Source: Alphaproteobacteria bacterium
GTDB lineage: Bacteria > Myxococcota_A > UBA796 > GCA-2862545
Reading direction: 5' to 3'
DNA: 64,000 nucleotides
Assembly: GCA_020632955.1 (NCBI GenBank)
Contig: JACKEO010000005.1
Coordinates: 186,001 to 250,000 of the forward strand
Shown here: positions 1-7,723 of the stretch, one piece after another
Position numbering within the stretch: the first letter of the stretch is position 1
How the letters are laid out: each line of letters opens with the position of its first letter
The notes under the pieces: generated by a model
The model's input: only the letters and a program-made list of their open reading frames with translations
Databases searched by the model: none
Told to the model about the DNA's origin: nothing
Translations under genes and position numbers: made by a program

Positions 1-2
1 GT

Positions 3-1238
3 CAGCTCGCGCTGGAGGAGGCCCGGGGCGGGGACCGGCTGGAGGCGTCCCGGCGCCTGATGGCCCTGCTCGAGCCGCACCCGAAGGACCACTACCCGGT
101 GCACACCTGGCTGTACGACGGGGACGGCGGGCTGCTCGCGTCCACGGCGGGCGCGGCCGCGGCGCCCCCGAGCACGGCGGGGCTCGCGCGGGCGCTGGAG
201 GGCGACAAGAACACGCGGCTGGTGCCCGACCCCGACGCGCCCTGGGCGTCGCGCCTGCTGGGCCTGGCGGTGCCCCAGGGGCTGCTGGTGGCGGCCGCAC
301 CGGTGCGCTTCGAGCCCGAGGCACCCATCCTGGGCGCGGTGGTGCTGGCCCGCACGCCGGCCCACGCGCGGCGCCTGGCCTGGGTCTACCTCTTCCCGAT
401 GCAGGCCCTGGCCGCCTTCGCGATCGGGGTGACCGCCCTGCTGGCGCTCAGCCTCGCCGACCGCATCGGCAGCTCGCTGCAGCAGCTCGCAGGCACCATC
501 CGCCGCATCGCCGCAGGCGAGACGGGGGCAGCGGTGCAGCTGGATGGCGCCGTGAGCTCCTCCCACCTGGCGGAGGTACGGGAGCTGGCCGCCGACGTGC
601 AGCGCATGGCGGGGCAGATCGAGGCGCGGCTGGCCTTCGTGCAGGACTTCGCGAGCAACGTGGCCCACGAGTTCCGCACCCCCCTGTCCACGCTGGTGGG
701 GGCCGTGGAGCTGCTGCAGGACGACCTCGACATGCCCGTGGACGAGCGGGCGCGCTTCCTGCGCCGCGCCGACGAGCAGCTGGTGCGCCTGCGCACCCTC
801 ATCGACGGGCTGCTGGCCCTGGCGCGGGCCGAGCGGGCGGTGCGGGAGCCGGTGGATCTCGACGCCCTCCTCGACACACAGCAGGGCGACGACCTGGTGC
901 GGGAGGGCCACGCGGGGGCGGTGCCCGGCGACCTCGCCACCCTGCGGCTGGTGCTCGCCAACCTGGTGCAGAACGCGCGGCAGCACGGGACGGCACCCGT
1001 GCGGCTGGTGGGCTGGCGGGAGGAGGGGCGCGCCGGCTTCGACGTGATCGACGCGGGCCAGGGCATCGCGCCCGACGTGCTCCCCCAGATCTGGGAGCGC
1101 TTCTTCACCACCGATCGCGAGCGCGGCGTGGGCCTGGGCCTGGCGCTGGTGCGCACCATCGTGGAGGCGCACGGCGGGGCGGTGGAGGTGGACGGCACGC
1201 CGGGTGCGGTGCGCTTCCGCGTGGCGTTGCCGAGCTGA
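3..1238 (+). CDS. Sensor histidine kinase, 5' end outside the window
   Basis: The reading frame is open from the window edge, so the ATG at 60 is probably internal. The visible 411 residues hold a periplasmic sensor part, a transmembrane helix (around nt 385-460), a HAMP-like linker and a complete kinase core. The H-box is AHEFRTPLS with the phosphorylated His encoded at 666-668. The N-box is NLVQNARQHG, the G1 box DAGQGIAP, the F-box ERFFT and the G2 box GVGLGLALVRTIV. It should autophosphorylate on His in response to an envelope signal and pass phosphate to a response regulator, which probably lies upstream of the window. All catalytic boxes are intact. The signal sensed cannot be read from the sequence. 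Confidence 0.93.
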   Translation, partial: QLALEEARGGDRLEASRRLMALLEPHPKDHYPVHTWLYDGDGGLLASTAGAAAAPPSTAGLARALEGDKNTRLVPDPDAPWASRLLGLAVPQGLLVAAAPVRFEPEAPILGAVVLARTPAHARRLAWVYLFPMQALAAFAIGVTALLALSLADRIGSSLQQLAGTIRRIAAGETGAAVQLDGAVSSSHLAEVRELAADVQRMAGQIEARLAFVQDFASNVAHEFRTPLSTLVGAVELLQDDLDMPVDERARFLRRADEQLVRLRTLIDGLLALARAERAVREPVDLDALLDTQQGDDLVREGHAGAVPGDLATLRLVLANLVQNARQHGTAPVRLVGWREEGRAGFDVIDAGQGIAPDVLPQIWERFFTTDRERGVGLGLALVRTIVEAHGGAVEVDGTPGAVRFRVALPS

Positions 1239-1318
1239 TCGACCCGCCCGATCGCAGGACCGTGGAAGTCCCCTTGGGAACGGGGCGCTCGTGGTACCTC
1301 TGCGGATCGGGAGGCCCC

Positions 1319-1753
1319 ATGCCCAAGAACGACCTGATCCCCCGCGTGACCGTCGGCTCGGTCTCGCTCAAGAAGGACAAGAGCTACACGTCCTACAAGG
1401 ACAGCGGGAAGAACACCTCGGATCTCAAGGAGATCATGAAGGTGCTCAAGGACGCGAAGTTCTGGGGTGCGGAGCTCAAGGTCGACCAGAAGAAGGAGAA
1501 GGCCACCGCGACCACGGGCGTGGTCTACCCCAACGTCCCCGGGCACCCCGGCCACGTCGATCCGGGCAGCAAGGGGTGGAAGTACAACGTGGAGCGCGGG
1601 AACAGCACGGTGGACCGGCTGTTCTGCAAGGCCACGGCCTCGCTCGGCCGGCAGGAGGTCACCGAGGTCAAGAAGGGCAAGGTGGTGATCCGCTACCTCG
1701 ACGTCACGGTGTCCGTGAGCGCGTCGATCTCGGTGGAGGAGGACACCCACTGA
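1319..1753 (+). CDS. Hypothetical Lys-rich small protein
   Basis: A 144-residue soluble protein with no signal peptide or membrane segment; no family recognised. The ATG at 1319 is preferred over an in-frame GTG at 1262 because GGGAGG lies a few bases before it. The N-terminal half is rich in Lys (SLKKDKSYTSYKDSGK), unlike the Arg-rich neighbours. The C-terminal half alternates Val, Ser and charged residues (VVIRYLDVTVSVSASISVEE), suggesting beta strands. There is a single Cys and a PNVPGHPGHVDPG loop. It sits 80 bp after the kinase on the same strand and could be co-transcribed. The regular amino-acid pattern supports a real gene. Confidence 0.7.
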   Translation: MPKNDLIPRVTVGSVSLKKDKSYTSYKDSGKNTSDLKEIMKVLKDAKFWGAELKVDQKKEKATATTGVVYPNVPGHPGHVDPGSKGWKYNVERGNSTVDRLFCKATASLGRQEVTEVKKGKVVIRYLDVTVSVSASISVEEDTH

Positions 1754-1766
1754 CCCGCGGGCGTCG

Positions 1767-2864
1767 TCACGCCGCGTGGATCGCCCAGGTGAGGCCCCTC
1801 GGCGTGGGGCCCGTGGGCCCGAACACGTCGAGCAGGTCGGCGGCCTCGAGCACGGCGCCCACCGTGTGCACGCCCGCGGCGCGCGCCCGTCCCTGGGCGA
1901 GCCAGGTGGCGGCGGTGCCCGCGAGGGCGGCGCTCGTGCGGTAGACGTCGTGGCCCTCCACCCGCACCGTGCAGCGACCGCGCAGGCCCTGGGCCTCCAC
2001 GTCCACGCGGAAGCGGGAGGCGGCGCGGGTGCGGGCGTCGGGGTCGGTGCCCGCGCCGAGCCTGCGCTCCAGCCCGGCCAGGGTCTCGCGGCCCAGCGCG
2101 GGTCCCAGGCGTCGCCCGAGTCCGGCGAACAGGGCGTAGGACCAGGCCTGGGCGCGGGGCAGCACCAGCCAGGTGCGCACCTCGCGCAGCGTGGGCACCT
2201 CGGGGGGCAGCAGGATCTCGTCGCCGCCGGGGAAGGGGACGCAGGCCTCGTCGGGGTCGTCGGCAGCACGGGGCCGCAGGCTCCGGCGGTCGGCGGTGCG
2301 CCAGCCGTCGGCATGACCCACCCAGGGGGCGTCGAGGGTGCCCACGGCGCTGGCGAGGGTGCCCCCGCTGGGGCGGAAGCCGTCGAGGCGGTAGCGCACG
2401 TCGAGGGCCTCCAGCGGGCCCACACGCTCCTGCGCGATCCAGGCGGCGGCACCGCTGGGGGCGAATTCGCAGGCCACGGCGGGCAGGACGGCCACGCCGG
2501 CGCGTCGGGCGCGTTCGTCGCCCCGCGCCTGGGCCTCGCGCAGCCAGGGCTGCTCCGCGCTGGTGTCGACGTAGGGCAGGGCGAGGTCGAGGCAGGCGTC
2601 GAGCACCGGCGGACCGAGGCGTCGGAAGGGGCCGGCGGTGGAGCACACCGCGGCAGACCCCTCCAGGGCCGCCCGCAGCGCGTGGGGGTCGTGCACGTCG
2701 GCCACGCGGACCTCGGTGGGGCCGGGGAGCTGCGCCGCGAGCAGGTCGAGGGCCTCGCGTCGACGGCCCACCAGGCGCACCCGCTGACCGGTGGCCACGA
2801 GGTGGGCGGCCACGAGCCGCCCGGTGAGCCCGGTGGCGCCCACCACGGCGAGGGGGCCGGTCAC
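1767..2864 (-). CDS. Saccharopine dehydrogenase-like NAD(P)-binding oxidoreductase
   Basis: A 365-residue cytoplasmic protein. The N-terminus has a Rossmann nucleotide-binding loop, VVGATGLTGRL (residues 7-17), followed by a basic VGRRREAL segment typical of an NADP-preferring site, then CSTAGPF and YVDTSAEQPWL. This is the layout of the saccharopine dehydrogenase / trans-acting enoyl reductase family, whose bacterial members reduce lipid or polyketide intermediates; the substrate here is unknown. Its start overlaps the stop of the upstream tetR gene by four bases, so the two are translationally coupled. The TetR protein probably controls its own operon including this enzyme. Confidence 0.85.
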   Translation of the reverse strand: MTGPLAVVGATGLTGRLVAAHLVATGQRVRLVGRRREALDLLAAQLPGPTEVRVADVHDPHALRAALEGSAAVCSTAGPFRRLGPPVLDACLDLALPYVDTSAEQPWLREAQARGDERARRAGVAVLPAVACEFAPSGAAAWIAQERVGPLEALDVRYRLDGFRPSGGTLASAVGTLDAPWVGHADGWRTADRRSLRPRAADDPDEACVPFPGGDEILLPPEVPTLREVRTWLVLPRAQAWSYALFAGLGRRLGPALGRETLAGLERRLGAGTDPDARTRAASRFRVDVEAQGLRGRCTVRVEGHDVYRTSAALAGTAATWLAQGRARAAGVHTVGAVLEAADLLDVFGPTGPTPRGLTWAIHAA

Positions 2865-3487
2865 GACCCGGCGCCCGGCGAGGGACGCACGCCGTCCAGG
2901 TGCTGGCGGATCATCGCCTCGAAGGTGGCCACCAGCGCCTCCTCGCTCTCCAGCCGGCTGCGCACGATGCCCAGCGCGGTGATGAAGTAGAGCGCGAAGA
3001 AGGCGCCGACGAGGGCCTGCACGTCGGTGTCGGCCCGCAGCTCCCCGCGCTGCATCGCCTCGACGATGCGCGCGGCCACGTCCTCCAGGAAGGAGAAGAG
3101 CTGGAGGTTCAGCTCGGTGCCCACCTCGGTGTCGGCGAAGACCGCGAGCTGGAGCAGGGCCGTGGAGACCGTGGGGTTGGCGGCGTAGTAGGCGAGGATC
3201 GGGCGCACCAGCGCGATGAGCTGGTCGGCCAGGGGCAGGTCGCGCGGCACGGTGGGTGCGCCCGCCACGGCCACGCGGTCGAGGTCGTCGAGCAGCACCG
3301 CCATCGCGAGCGAGGCGCTGTCGCGGTAGCGCCGGTACACCGCGGGCCGGGTGACCTCCGCCTCGGCGGCCACCGCCGAGATCGTCACCGCGTCGAGTCC
3401 GCCGGCGTGGAGCAGGCGACGCGTGGCGTCGACGATGCGGCGGTCGATCTCCGGGTCACGCGGACGACCGGGGGGAGGCGGCGGCAT
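2861..3487 (-). CDS. TetR-family transcriptional regulator
   Basis: A 208-residue protein with the usual TetR layout. The N-terminal helix-turn-helix lies around residues 15-60 (DAVTISAVAAEAEVTRPAVY, then RRYRDSASLA) and a helical ligand-binding domain fills the rest. GGAGG sits just before the ATG. The gene overlaps the downstream oxidoreductase by four bases, as expected for local repressors that respond to the substrate of a co-transcribed enzyme. The ligand is unknown. A palindromic operator candidate lies at 4413-4439, but nothing directly ties it to this regulator. Confidence 0.92.
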   Translation of the reverse strand: MPPPPPGRPRDPEIDRRIVDATRRLLHAGGLDAVTISAVAAEAEVTRPAVYRRYRDSASLAMAVLLDDLDRVAVAGAPTVPRDLPLADQLIALVRPILAYYAANPTVSTALLQLAVFADTEVGTELNLQLFSFLEDVAARIVEAMQRGELRADTDVQALVGAFFALYFITALGIVRSRLESEEALVATFEAMIRQHLDGVRPSPGAGS

Positions 3488-3584
3488 GGCCCTCCGGGGG
3501 CGGGTCCGTCCTCCTCACCCGGCGGGGGGAGGGGCTCCACCTCGGGGGGGGCGCGGTGGTCCTCGGGTGGGGGTCGGGCCGGGT

Positions 3585-3649
3585 GGGCGGGTGCCGGCCG
3601 GGGGGAACCACGGTGATCACGGAGGATGCACGGAGGGCGCACGGAGGGG
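3585..3649 (+). repeat. Left arm of 65-bp inverted repeat
   Basis: This arm matches the reverse complement of 4111-4175 at 64 of 65 positions by eye. It contains four regularly spaced CACGG(T/A)G units about 9-11 bp apart. Outside the arms the similarity stops abruptly and no target-site duplication is evident. CACGGAGG-like spaced repeats bordering small genes are known from other bacterial genomes, which suggests a dispersed repeat or miniature element. Confidence 0.9.
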
Positions 3650-3856
3650 AGCCGCCACGGGGTGTTCCGGGATCGTCGGGCGATGGGGGGCTGGCGTGGG
3701 GTAGGTCGGGTGGGGGCGGCGGAGCTTCGTCACGTCAGGGGAGCTGGATGGTCGGTCGCCGACGACGTCGGGCCTGCCGCGTGGTGGTCGCCATCTTCTG
3801 CGAGGGCGGCGCCGCGAGCACGGCCTGGCTGCTCGAGCACGCACTGGCCGGCCGAC

Positions 3857-4066
3857 ATGGACGACGAGTTCGGCAGCGTCGCCATGCTCGCGTTGGCGGC
3901 GCCGGACCCGGATCGGCCGGTCCCCTTGGGGGCGCCGGTGGCCGGTCTCTGCCTGGATCCCCACAAGACCCACATCCCCGCCACGTGGGGCGACGAGACC
4001 TGGCTCGCCTCCTTCGACGACGACGCGGTGGAGCTCACGCCCCTCGAGATCGAGAACCCTTGGTGA
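3857..4066 (+). pseudogene. Possible gene remnant inside the inverted repeat
   Basis: A 69-codon frame starting ATG (MDDEFGSVAMLALAAP) gives an acidic product ending in VELTPLEIENPW, with a more natural composition than its surroundings. Just upstream, another frame encodes VVVAIFCEGGAASTAWLLEH, as if one longer protein had been split by a frameshift near 3850. No good ribosome binding site precedes the ATG. It may be cargo of the repeat-bounded segment or a chance frame; no function can be assigned. Confidence 0.3.
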
Positions 4067-4110
4067 CCCGCGCCCCGGCCCCGTGGACCACCACCGGACC
4101 CCGCCCCGCC

Positions 4111-4175
4111 CCCCTCCGTGCGCCCTCCGTGCATCCTCCGTGATCACCGTGGTTCCCGCCGGCCGGCACCCGCCC
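4111..4175 (-). repeat. Right arm of 65-bp inverted repeat
   Basis: Near-perfect inverted copy of 3585-3649 with one mismatch (GGCGGG against GGGGGG), separated from it by 461 bp. It carries the same four CACGG-type units in opposite orientation and ends close to the 3' end of the small membrane protein gene at 4234. Confidence 0.9.
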
Positions 4176-4233
4176 AGCAGGCCCGCGCCCACCCCCGTCG
4201 CTCACCCCACCTCTCGACGAACCCCGGTCGCGC

Positions 4234-4404
4234 TCACCGAGCCGCCCGCGCCCTCGCCCGCTCCTCCAGCCGCCCCCCGCGGGGCCCGTCGATCATGCCC
4301 ACGAGCAGCAGCAGGGGCATGCCGCCGAAGAGCGCGCTGAAGATGCCGGTGCAGATCAGGCCCGAGAGGCTCACGATGCCCAGGCCGTTCAGGAAGACGT
4401 CCAT
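4234..4404 (-). CDS. Small single-pass membrane protein
   Basis: A 56-residue protein with one long hydrophobic stretch (about residues 4-38, including GMPLLLLVGMI) and a basic C-terminal tail rich in Arg and Glu. GGAG lies seven bases before the ATG. The upstream region is unusually AT-rich for this genome and holds two overlapping palindromes (4413-4439), so its expression is probably controlled by a dimeric DNA-binding protein. The function is unknown. It could instead be a two-helix hairpin protein. Confidence 0.65.
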   Translation of the reverse strand: MDVFLNGLGIVSLSGLICTGIFSALFGGMPLLLLVGMIDGPRGGRLEERARARAAR

Positions 4405-4412
4405 CGCCACTC

Positions 4413-4439
4413 CATCGTTACGATGCGAGTCGTATCGTA
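4413..4439. promoter_or_regulatory. Overlapping palindromes, probable operator
   Basis: A perfect CATCGT-T-ACGATG palindrome (4413-4425) overlaps a 21-bp near-perfect palindrome (4419-4439) with outer arms TACGAT and ATCGTA, one mismatch, and inner CGA/TCG pairs. The pair begins 8 bp upstream of the small membrane protein start. Repeated ACGAT half-sites of this size suit a TetR-like or similar dimeric regulator. The regulator is not identified. Confidence 0.55.
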
Positions 4440-4502
4440 TTCGACCCGACGCAGGACGACAGGGGGTGCAACACCTTGGGTCGGCGCCAGGGGAGGGGCG
4501 CG

Positions 4503-6017
4503 TCAGCGCCCGGCGCGCGCGAGGCGCTCCAGGAGCTGCGGGGACGCCCCGAGGGTCACGAGGGCCTGCATGAGGTCGCCGTGGATCGGGGCACCCACCC
4601 GGCGGGCGCGGGTGACATGGGCGAACGGGCGGAGCAGCCCGGCCTTGTCGGCGAAGAAGCGGGACGTGCGGGGGTCGAGGCCGGCCAGCGGGTGACCCCG
4701 GCGGGCCAGGGCGTCGAGGGCAGCGGGCAGGGGGCCGGTGAGCGACAGCCGGAGCAGGGCGTGCGTGGCCACGACGCCCAGGCGCTCCCACGTGGCCGTG
4801 GCGGCGCGGCCTCGGGGACCGGGGTCGCCCACCACGAGCGCGACGGCCTCCGTGGCGGCGCCCACCGCGCCCGAGGGGTGGCCGTGCCACGGGCCGCCGG
4901 CGTGGCCGCCCGGCACCTTCCAGGTGCGCAGCGGGGCGCGTCGCACCAGGTGCACCACGGTCTCCACCTCGGGGGTCTGCGGGAAGAGGTCGAGGGGCTG
5001 CCAGTGGTCCACGCCCAGGCCGTGGGCGGCGAGCACGTCGAGGTCGCGCGCCAGGGTCTCGGGGCCGCACGACACGTAGATCACGCGCTCGGCGAGGCGG
5101 GCGAGGCGGGCGAGCACGTCGGGGTCGGAGCCGCGGCGGGCGGGGTTGAGGATGGCCACGTCGAAGGGCTCGTCGAGGGCCAGGTCCTCCACGCGGGCGG
5201 CCACCACCTCCACCTGGGGCGGCGCCATGGCGCGGGCGGCGGCGGCGGCCTGCGGCACCTCCTCCACGGCGAGCACGCGGGTGCGTCCCGGTGCGAGCGC
5301 CAGGGCGTAGGCGCCCACGCCCGCGTACAGGTCGAGCACCGTGCGCGCGGGGCCCACCAGCTCGGCCACCAGCGCCTGCAGGCCCACCGCGGAGCGCGGG
5401 TCCACCTGGAAGAAGGCCCCCGGGTAGAGCCGGTAGCGGGTGCTGCCGATGGCCTCCTCGACGTGGGGACTGCCCAGCAGGGACTGGGGCGTGCGGCCCA
5501 TCACCCGCTTGCGGGCGGGGTCGGCGCGGCTCACGGCCACCGACGCGAGGCCCGGCACCGCGTCCATCAGCGCCCGCGCCGTGCCCTTGCCGCCGCGCAG
5601 CGAACCGCCGTCGGCCGCCACCACCAGCTGGAGCTCCCCGGTGGCGTCGCTGATGCGCAGGTCGACGCTGTGCACCTCGCGGTGGCCGCGCAGGGCGCGC
5701 CGCACGGCGTCGAGGCCGCGACGAAGGCCCGGTGCGAGCACCGGGCAGTCGGGGGTGTCGAGCACGCGGCGCGACGGCCCCGTGGCGTACAGGCCCACCG
5801 CGGGCGGGTCGCGACGCGCGTCGAGCGGCAGCTTCAGGCGGTGGCGGTAGCCCTCGGTGTGCGGCGCGGGCAGCACCGGGGGCGGGGCAGGCAGGCCCAG
5901 GTGGGGGTAGCGCCCCACGGCCTCGGCGAGGCGTGCGTGCTTGATCTCGAGCTGCCGCGCGTAGGGCAGGTCGAGCAGGGCGCAGCCGGGGCAGGTGGGG
6001 TGGTGGGCGCAGTGCAC
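4503..6017 (-). CDS. RlmD/TrmA-family RNA m5U methyltransferase with extra C-terminal domain
   Basis: A 504-residue enzyme of the class that methylates uracil C5 in rRNA or tRNA using SAM. Numbering from the GTG at 6017, the [4Fe-4S] ligands are Cys3, Cys9, Cys12 and Cys91. The SAM loop LDLYAGVGAYAL is at about 228-239, the catalytic Cys317 lies in IYVSCGPETLARD, and FPQTPEVETVVHL follows. No TRAM domain is present. Residues about 358-504 are extra and resemble a decayed RluA-type pseudouridine synthase C-terminal half (HALLRLSL, RRGHPLAGL, LLRPFAHVTR). A farther GTG at 6083 would leave only 17 bp to the divergent gene and lacks a ribosome binding site, so 6017 is preferred. Confidence 0.88.
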   Translation of the reverse strand: MHCAHHPTCPGCALLDLPYARQLEIKHARLAEAVGRYPHLGLPAPPPVLPAPHTEGYRHRLKLPLDARRDPPAVGLYATGPSRRVLDTPDCPVLAPGLRRGLDAVRRALRGHREVHSVDLRISDATGELQLVVAADGGSLRGGKGTARALMDAVPGLASVAVSRADPARKRVMGRTPQSLLGSPHVEEAIGSTRYRLYPGAFFQVDPRSAVGLQALVAELVGPARTVLDLYAGVGAYALALAPGRTRVLAVEEVPQAAAAARAMAPPQVEVVAARVEDLALDEPFDVAILNPARRGSDPDVLARLARLAERVIYVSCGPETLARDLDVLAAHGLGVDHWQPLDLFPQTPEVETVVHLVRRAPLRTWKVPGGHAGGPWHGHPSGAVGAATEAVALVVGDPGPRGRAATATWERLGVVATHALLRLSLTGPLPAALDALARRGHPLAGLDPRTSRFFADKAGLLRPFAHVTRARRVGAPIHGDLMQALVTLGASPQLLERLARAGR

Positions 6018-6025
6018 GGGGGCGC

Positions 6026-6060
6026 CTATCGCGGTCGTCGCCGGCGCTGCGCGGCGATAG
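6026..6060. promoter_or_regulatory. Divergent promoter region with CTATCGC/GCGATAG inverted repeat
   Basis: Seven-base inverted arms (6026-6032 and 6054-6060) lie in the 83-bp gap between two divergent genes. Each places a CGATAG element pointing toward one gene, much like the paired CGATACC elements at 15238-15299. They may be twin -10-like elements or a shared operator. Confidence 0.35.
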
Positions 6061-6100
6061 CCGGGCCCACCGTCGCGGGGCACGCGCGGGCGAGGCGTCG

Positions 6101-6778
6101 ATGCAGAGGTGGGAGCTGCTCGACACCGGACCGGTGCCCGACGCGCGGGGCACGATGGAGCTGTTCCGGCGGGGCACGGAGCTCGCGATCCGCGTGGACG
6201 GCCGTGAGCTCATGAGCAGCCGGATGCACGGCTCGGAGGACGCGCTCGCCGACCTGGCCTGCGATCGCGTGGGCGGGCGTCCGCGGGCGCGCCTGCTGGT
6301 GGGCGGACTCGGCATGGGCTTCACCCTGGCCGCGGCCCTGGCGCGGGTGGGTCCGGAGGCGCGGGTGGTGGTGGCCGAGCTCGTGCCCTGCGTGGTGCGC
6401 TGGAACCGTGACCAGCTCGCCCACGTGGCCGGCCGTCCGCTGGACGACCCGCGCGCCTCGGTCTTCGAGGGCGACGTGGGCGAGGCGATCCGCCAGGCGC
6501 CCGCCGCCTGGGACGCCATCCTGCTCGACGTCGACAACGGACCGAAGGGCCTCACCCGCCCCAGCAACGACTGGCTCTACGGCTGGCACGGCCTGAAGGC
6601 GGCGCATGCGGCGCTGCGGCCCGGGGGCATCCTCGGCGTGTGGTCGGCGGCGCCCGACGTGGCCTTCACCCGGCGCGTGGCCCGGGCCGGCTTCGACGTG
6701 GAGGCCGTCACGGTGCGGGCCCGCGGGAAGCAGGGCGGGCGGCGGCACGTGGTGTGGATCGGCGTGCGAGAGGGCTGA
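6101..6778 (+). CDS. Spermidine-synthase-like SAM-dependent methyltransferase
   Basis: A 225-residue cytoplasmic protein. The glycine-rich nucleotide loop is LLVGGLGMGFTLAAAL, followed by an acidic strand end VVVAELVP and then ILLDVDNGP, in the order seen in spermidine synthase and related class I enzymes. The C-terminal half contains LRPGGILGVWSA. It is shorter than a true polyamine synthase (about 280 residues) and lacks its N-terminal beta domain, so a small-molecule methyltransferase or aminopropyltransferase-like role is possible. It is divergent from the RNA methyltransferase gene. The substrate is not predictable. Confidence 0.8.
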   Translation: MQRWELLDTGPVPDARGTMELFRRGTELAIRVDGRELMSSRMHGSEDALADLACDRVGGRPRARLLVGGLGMGFTLAAALARVGPEARVVVAELVPCVVRWNRDQLAHVAGRPLDDPRASVFEGDVGEAIRQAPAAWDAILLDVDNGPKGLTRPSNDWLYGWHGLKAAHAALRPGGILGVWSAAPDVAFTRRVARAGFDVEAVTVRARGKQGGRRHVVWIGVREG

Positions 6779-6794
6779 TCGCGCGGGGGCGCGT

Positions 6795-7619
6795 TCAGGT
6801 GATGCGCCCGTCCGGGGTGAAGCGGCGGTAGCTCCAGCGCACCAGCGCGGGGAGCAGGCCGGGAGCCAGGCGCTGGGTCCAGGCCACCAGCTTCGCGTCC
6901 ACCCCCACGACCACCTCGGCGCGGTTGCGGCGCACGCCGTCGAGCAGCGCGGCCACCACGCGCTCGGGGGCCACGCCGTGCTGACGCACCAGCCCCACCA
7001 CCTTGTCCACGGCGGTGGGGTCGTGCACGCCGCCCGCCCCGAGGAAGTCGTTGGCCACGGCCCCGGGCAGCACCGCCGTCACCCCGATGCCCCGGGGAGC
7101 CCACTCGGCGCGCAGGGCCTCGGAGAAGCCGCGGATGGCCCACTTCGAGGCCGAGTAGGTGCTCTGGATGGGGACGCCGAACATGCCCACCATGCTGCAC
7201 AGGTTCACCACGTGGGCCTCGTGGGCGGCGGCGAGCAGGGGCGCGAAGGCGCGGCAGGCGTGCAGCGTGCCACGCACGTTCACGTCGAGCAGCCAGTCGA
7301 TCTGGTGGGCGGGCTGGTCGGTGAACACCCCCCAGATGGTGACGCCGGCGGCGTTCACGAGCAGCTGGCAGCCTCCGTGCGCGGCCTCCACCTCGGCGGC
7401 GAGGGCATCGAGGGCGGCGGCGGTGCGCACGTCCACCGCGTGCGTGGTGACGCGGACGCCCGTGGGGGCGAGCCGGGCGGCGAGGGCCTCGAGGCGGGCG
7501 GGGTCCAGGTCGGCGAGGGCGAGGTGGCAGCCCTCCGTCGCGAGCGCCTCGGCGAGGAGGCTGCCCAGGGAACCCGCCGCGCCGGTGACGACGGCGACCC
7601 GATCACGGAGCTGACGCAT
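6795..7619 (-). CDS. Short-chain dehydrogenase/reductase (SDR)
   Basis: A 274-residue classical SDR. The cofactor loop TGAAGSLG is at residues 12-19, NAAG follows near residue 90, the catalytic Ser is near 142 (NLCSMVG), and the YSASK motif gives Tyr155 and Lys159. The start at 7619 has AGGAG a few bases upstream, so a longer frame to 7694 is rejected. The C-terminus has a semi-hydrophobic segment (WTQRLAPGLLPALVRWSYR) that may associate with the membrane. It oxidises or reduces an alcohol/ketone with NAD(P); the substrate is unknown. Confidence 0.92.
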   Translation of the reverse strand: MRQLRDRVAVVTGAAGSLGSLLAEALATEGCHLALADLDPARLEALAARLAPTGVRVTTHAVDVRTAAALDALAAEVEAAHGGCQLLVNAAGVTIWGVFTDQPAHQIDWLLDVNVRGTLHACRAFAPLLAAAHEAHVVNLCSMVGMFGVPIQSTYSASKWAIRGFSEALRAEWAPRGIGVTAVLPGAVANDFLGAGGVHDPTAVDKVVGLVRQHGVAPERVVAALLDGVRRNRAEVVVGVDAKLVAWTQRLAPGLLPALVRWSYRRFTPDGRIT

Positions 7620-7656
7620 GGGTCTCCTGGGGACCGGCGCGCCGGGAGGCGGACCT

Positions 7657-7671
7657 CCCCCGAAGCGGGGG
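7657..7671. terminator. Hairpin between divergent genes
   Basis: A perfect 6-bp stem CCCCCG/CGGGGG with a 3-base loop (AAG), followed on the + strand by CTTTCCT. It lies between divergent genes, so it is not an obvious terminator for either; it may act in the leader or be structural. Confidence 0.25.
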
Positions 7672-7723
7672 CTTTCCTGCGACGCCCGCGGCACGGTAGC
7701 GTCCCGCCGCGCGCGAGGCCTCC

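Larger units (their letters stand above)
3488..4233. other. 746-bp stretch without a clear gene, bounded by an inverted repeat
   Basis: Apart from the two 65-bp arms (separate entries), this stretch shows only short overlapping frames with poor protein character, rich in Arg, Gly and Pro. The most protein-like fragments are a VVVAIFCEGG-type segment in one frame (around 3782-3850) and an acidic segment in the next (3857-4066), consistent with a decayed or frameshifted gene. No RNA gene or terminator was recognised. Confidence 0.55.

Noticed and set aside
3626..4066. A full 146-codon gene inside the inverted repeat
   Set aside because: The first half reads as Arg/Gly/Pro-rich shadow sequence that begins within the repeat arm; only the C-terminal part looks protein-like.
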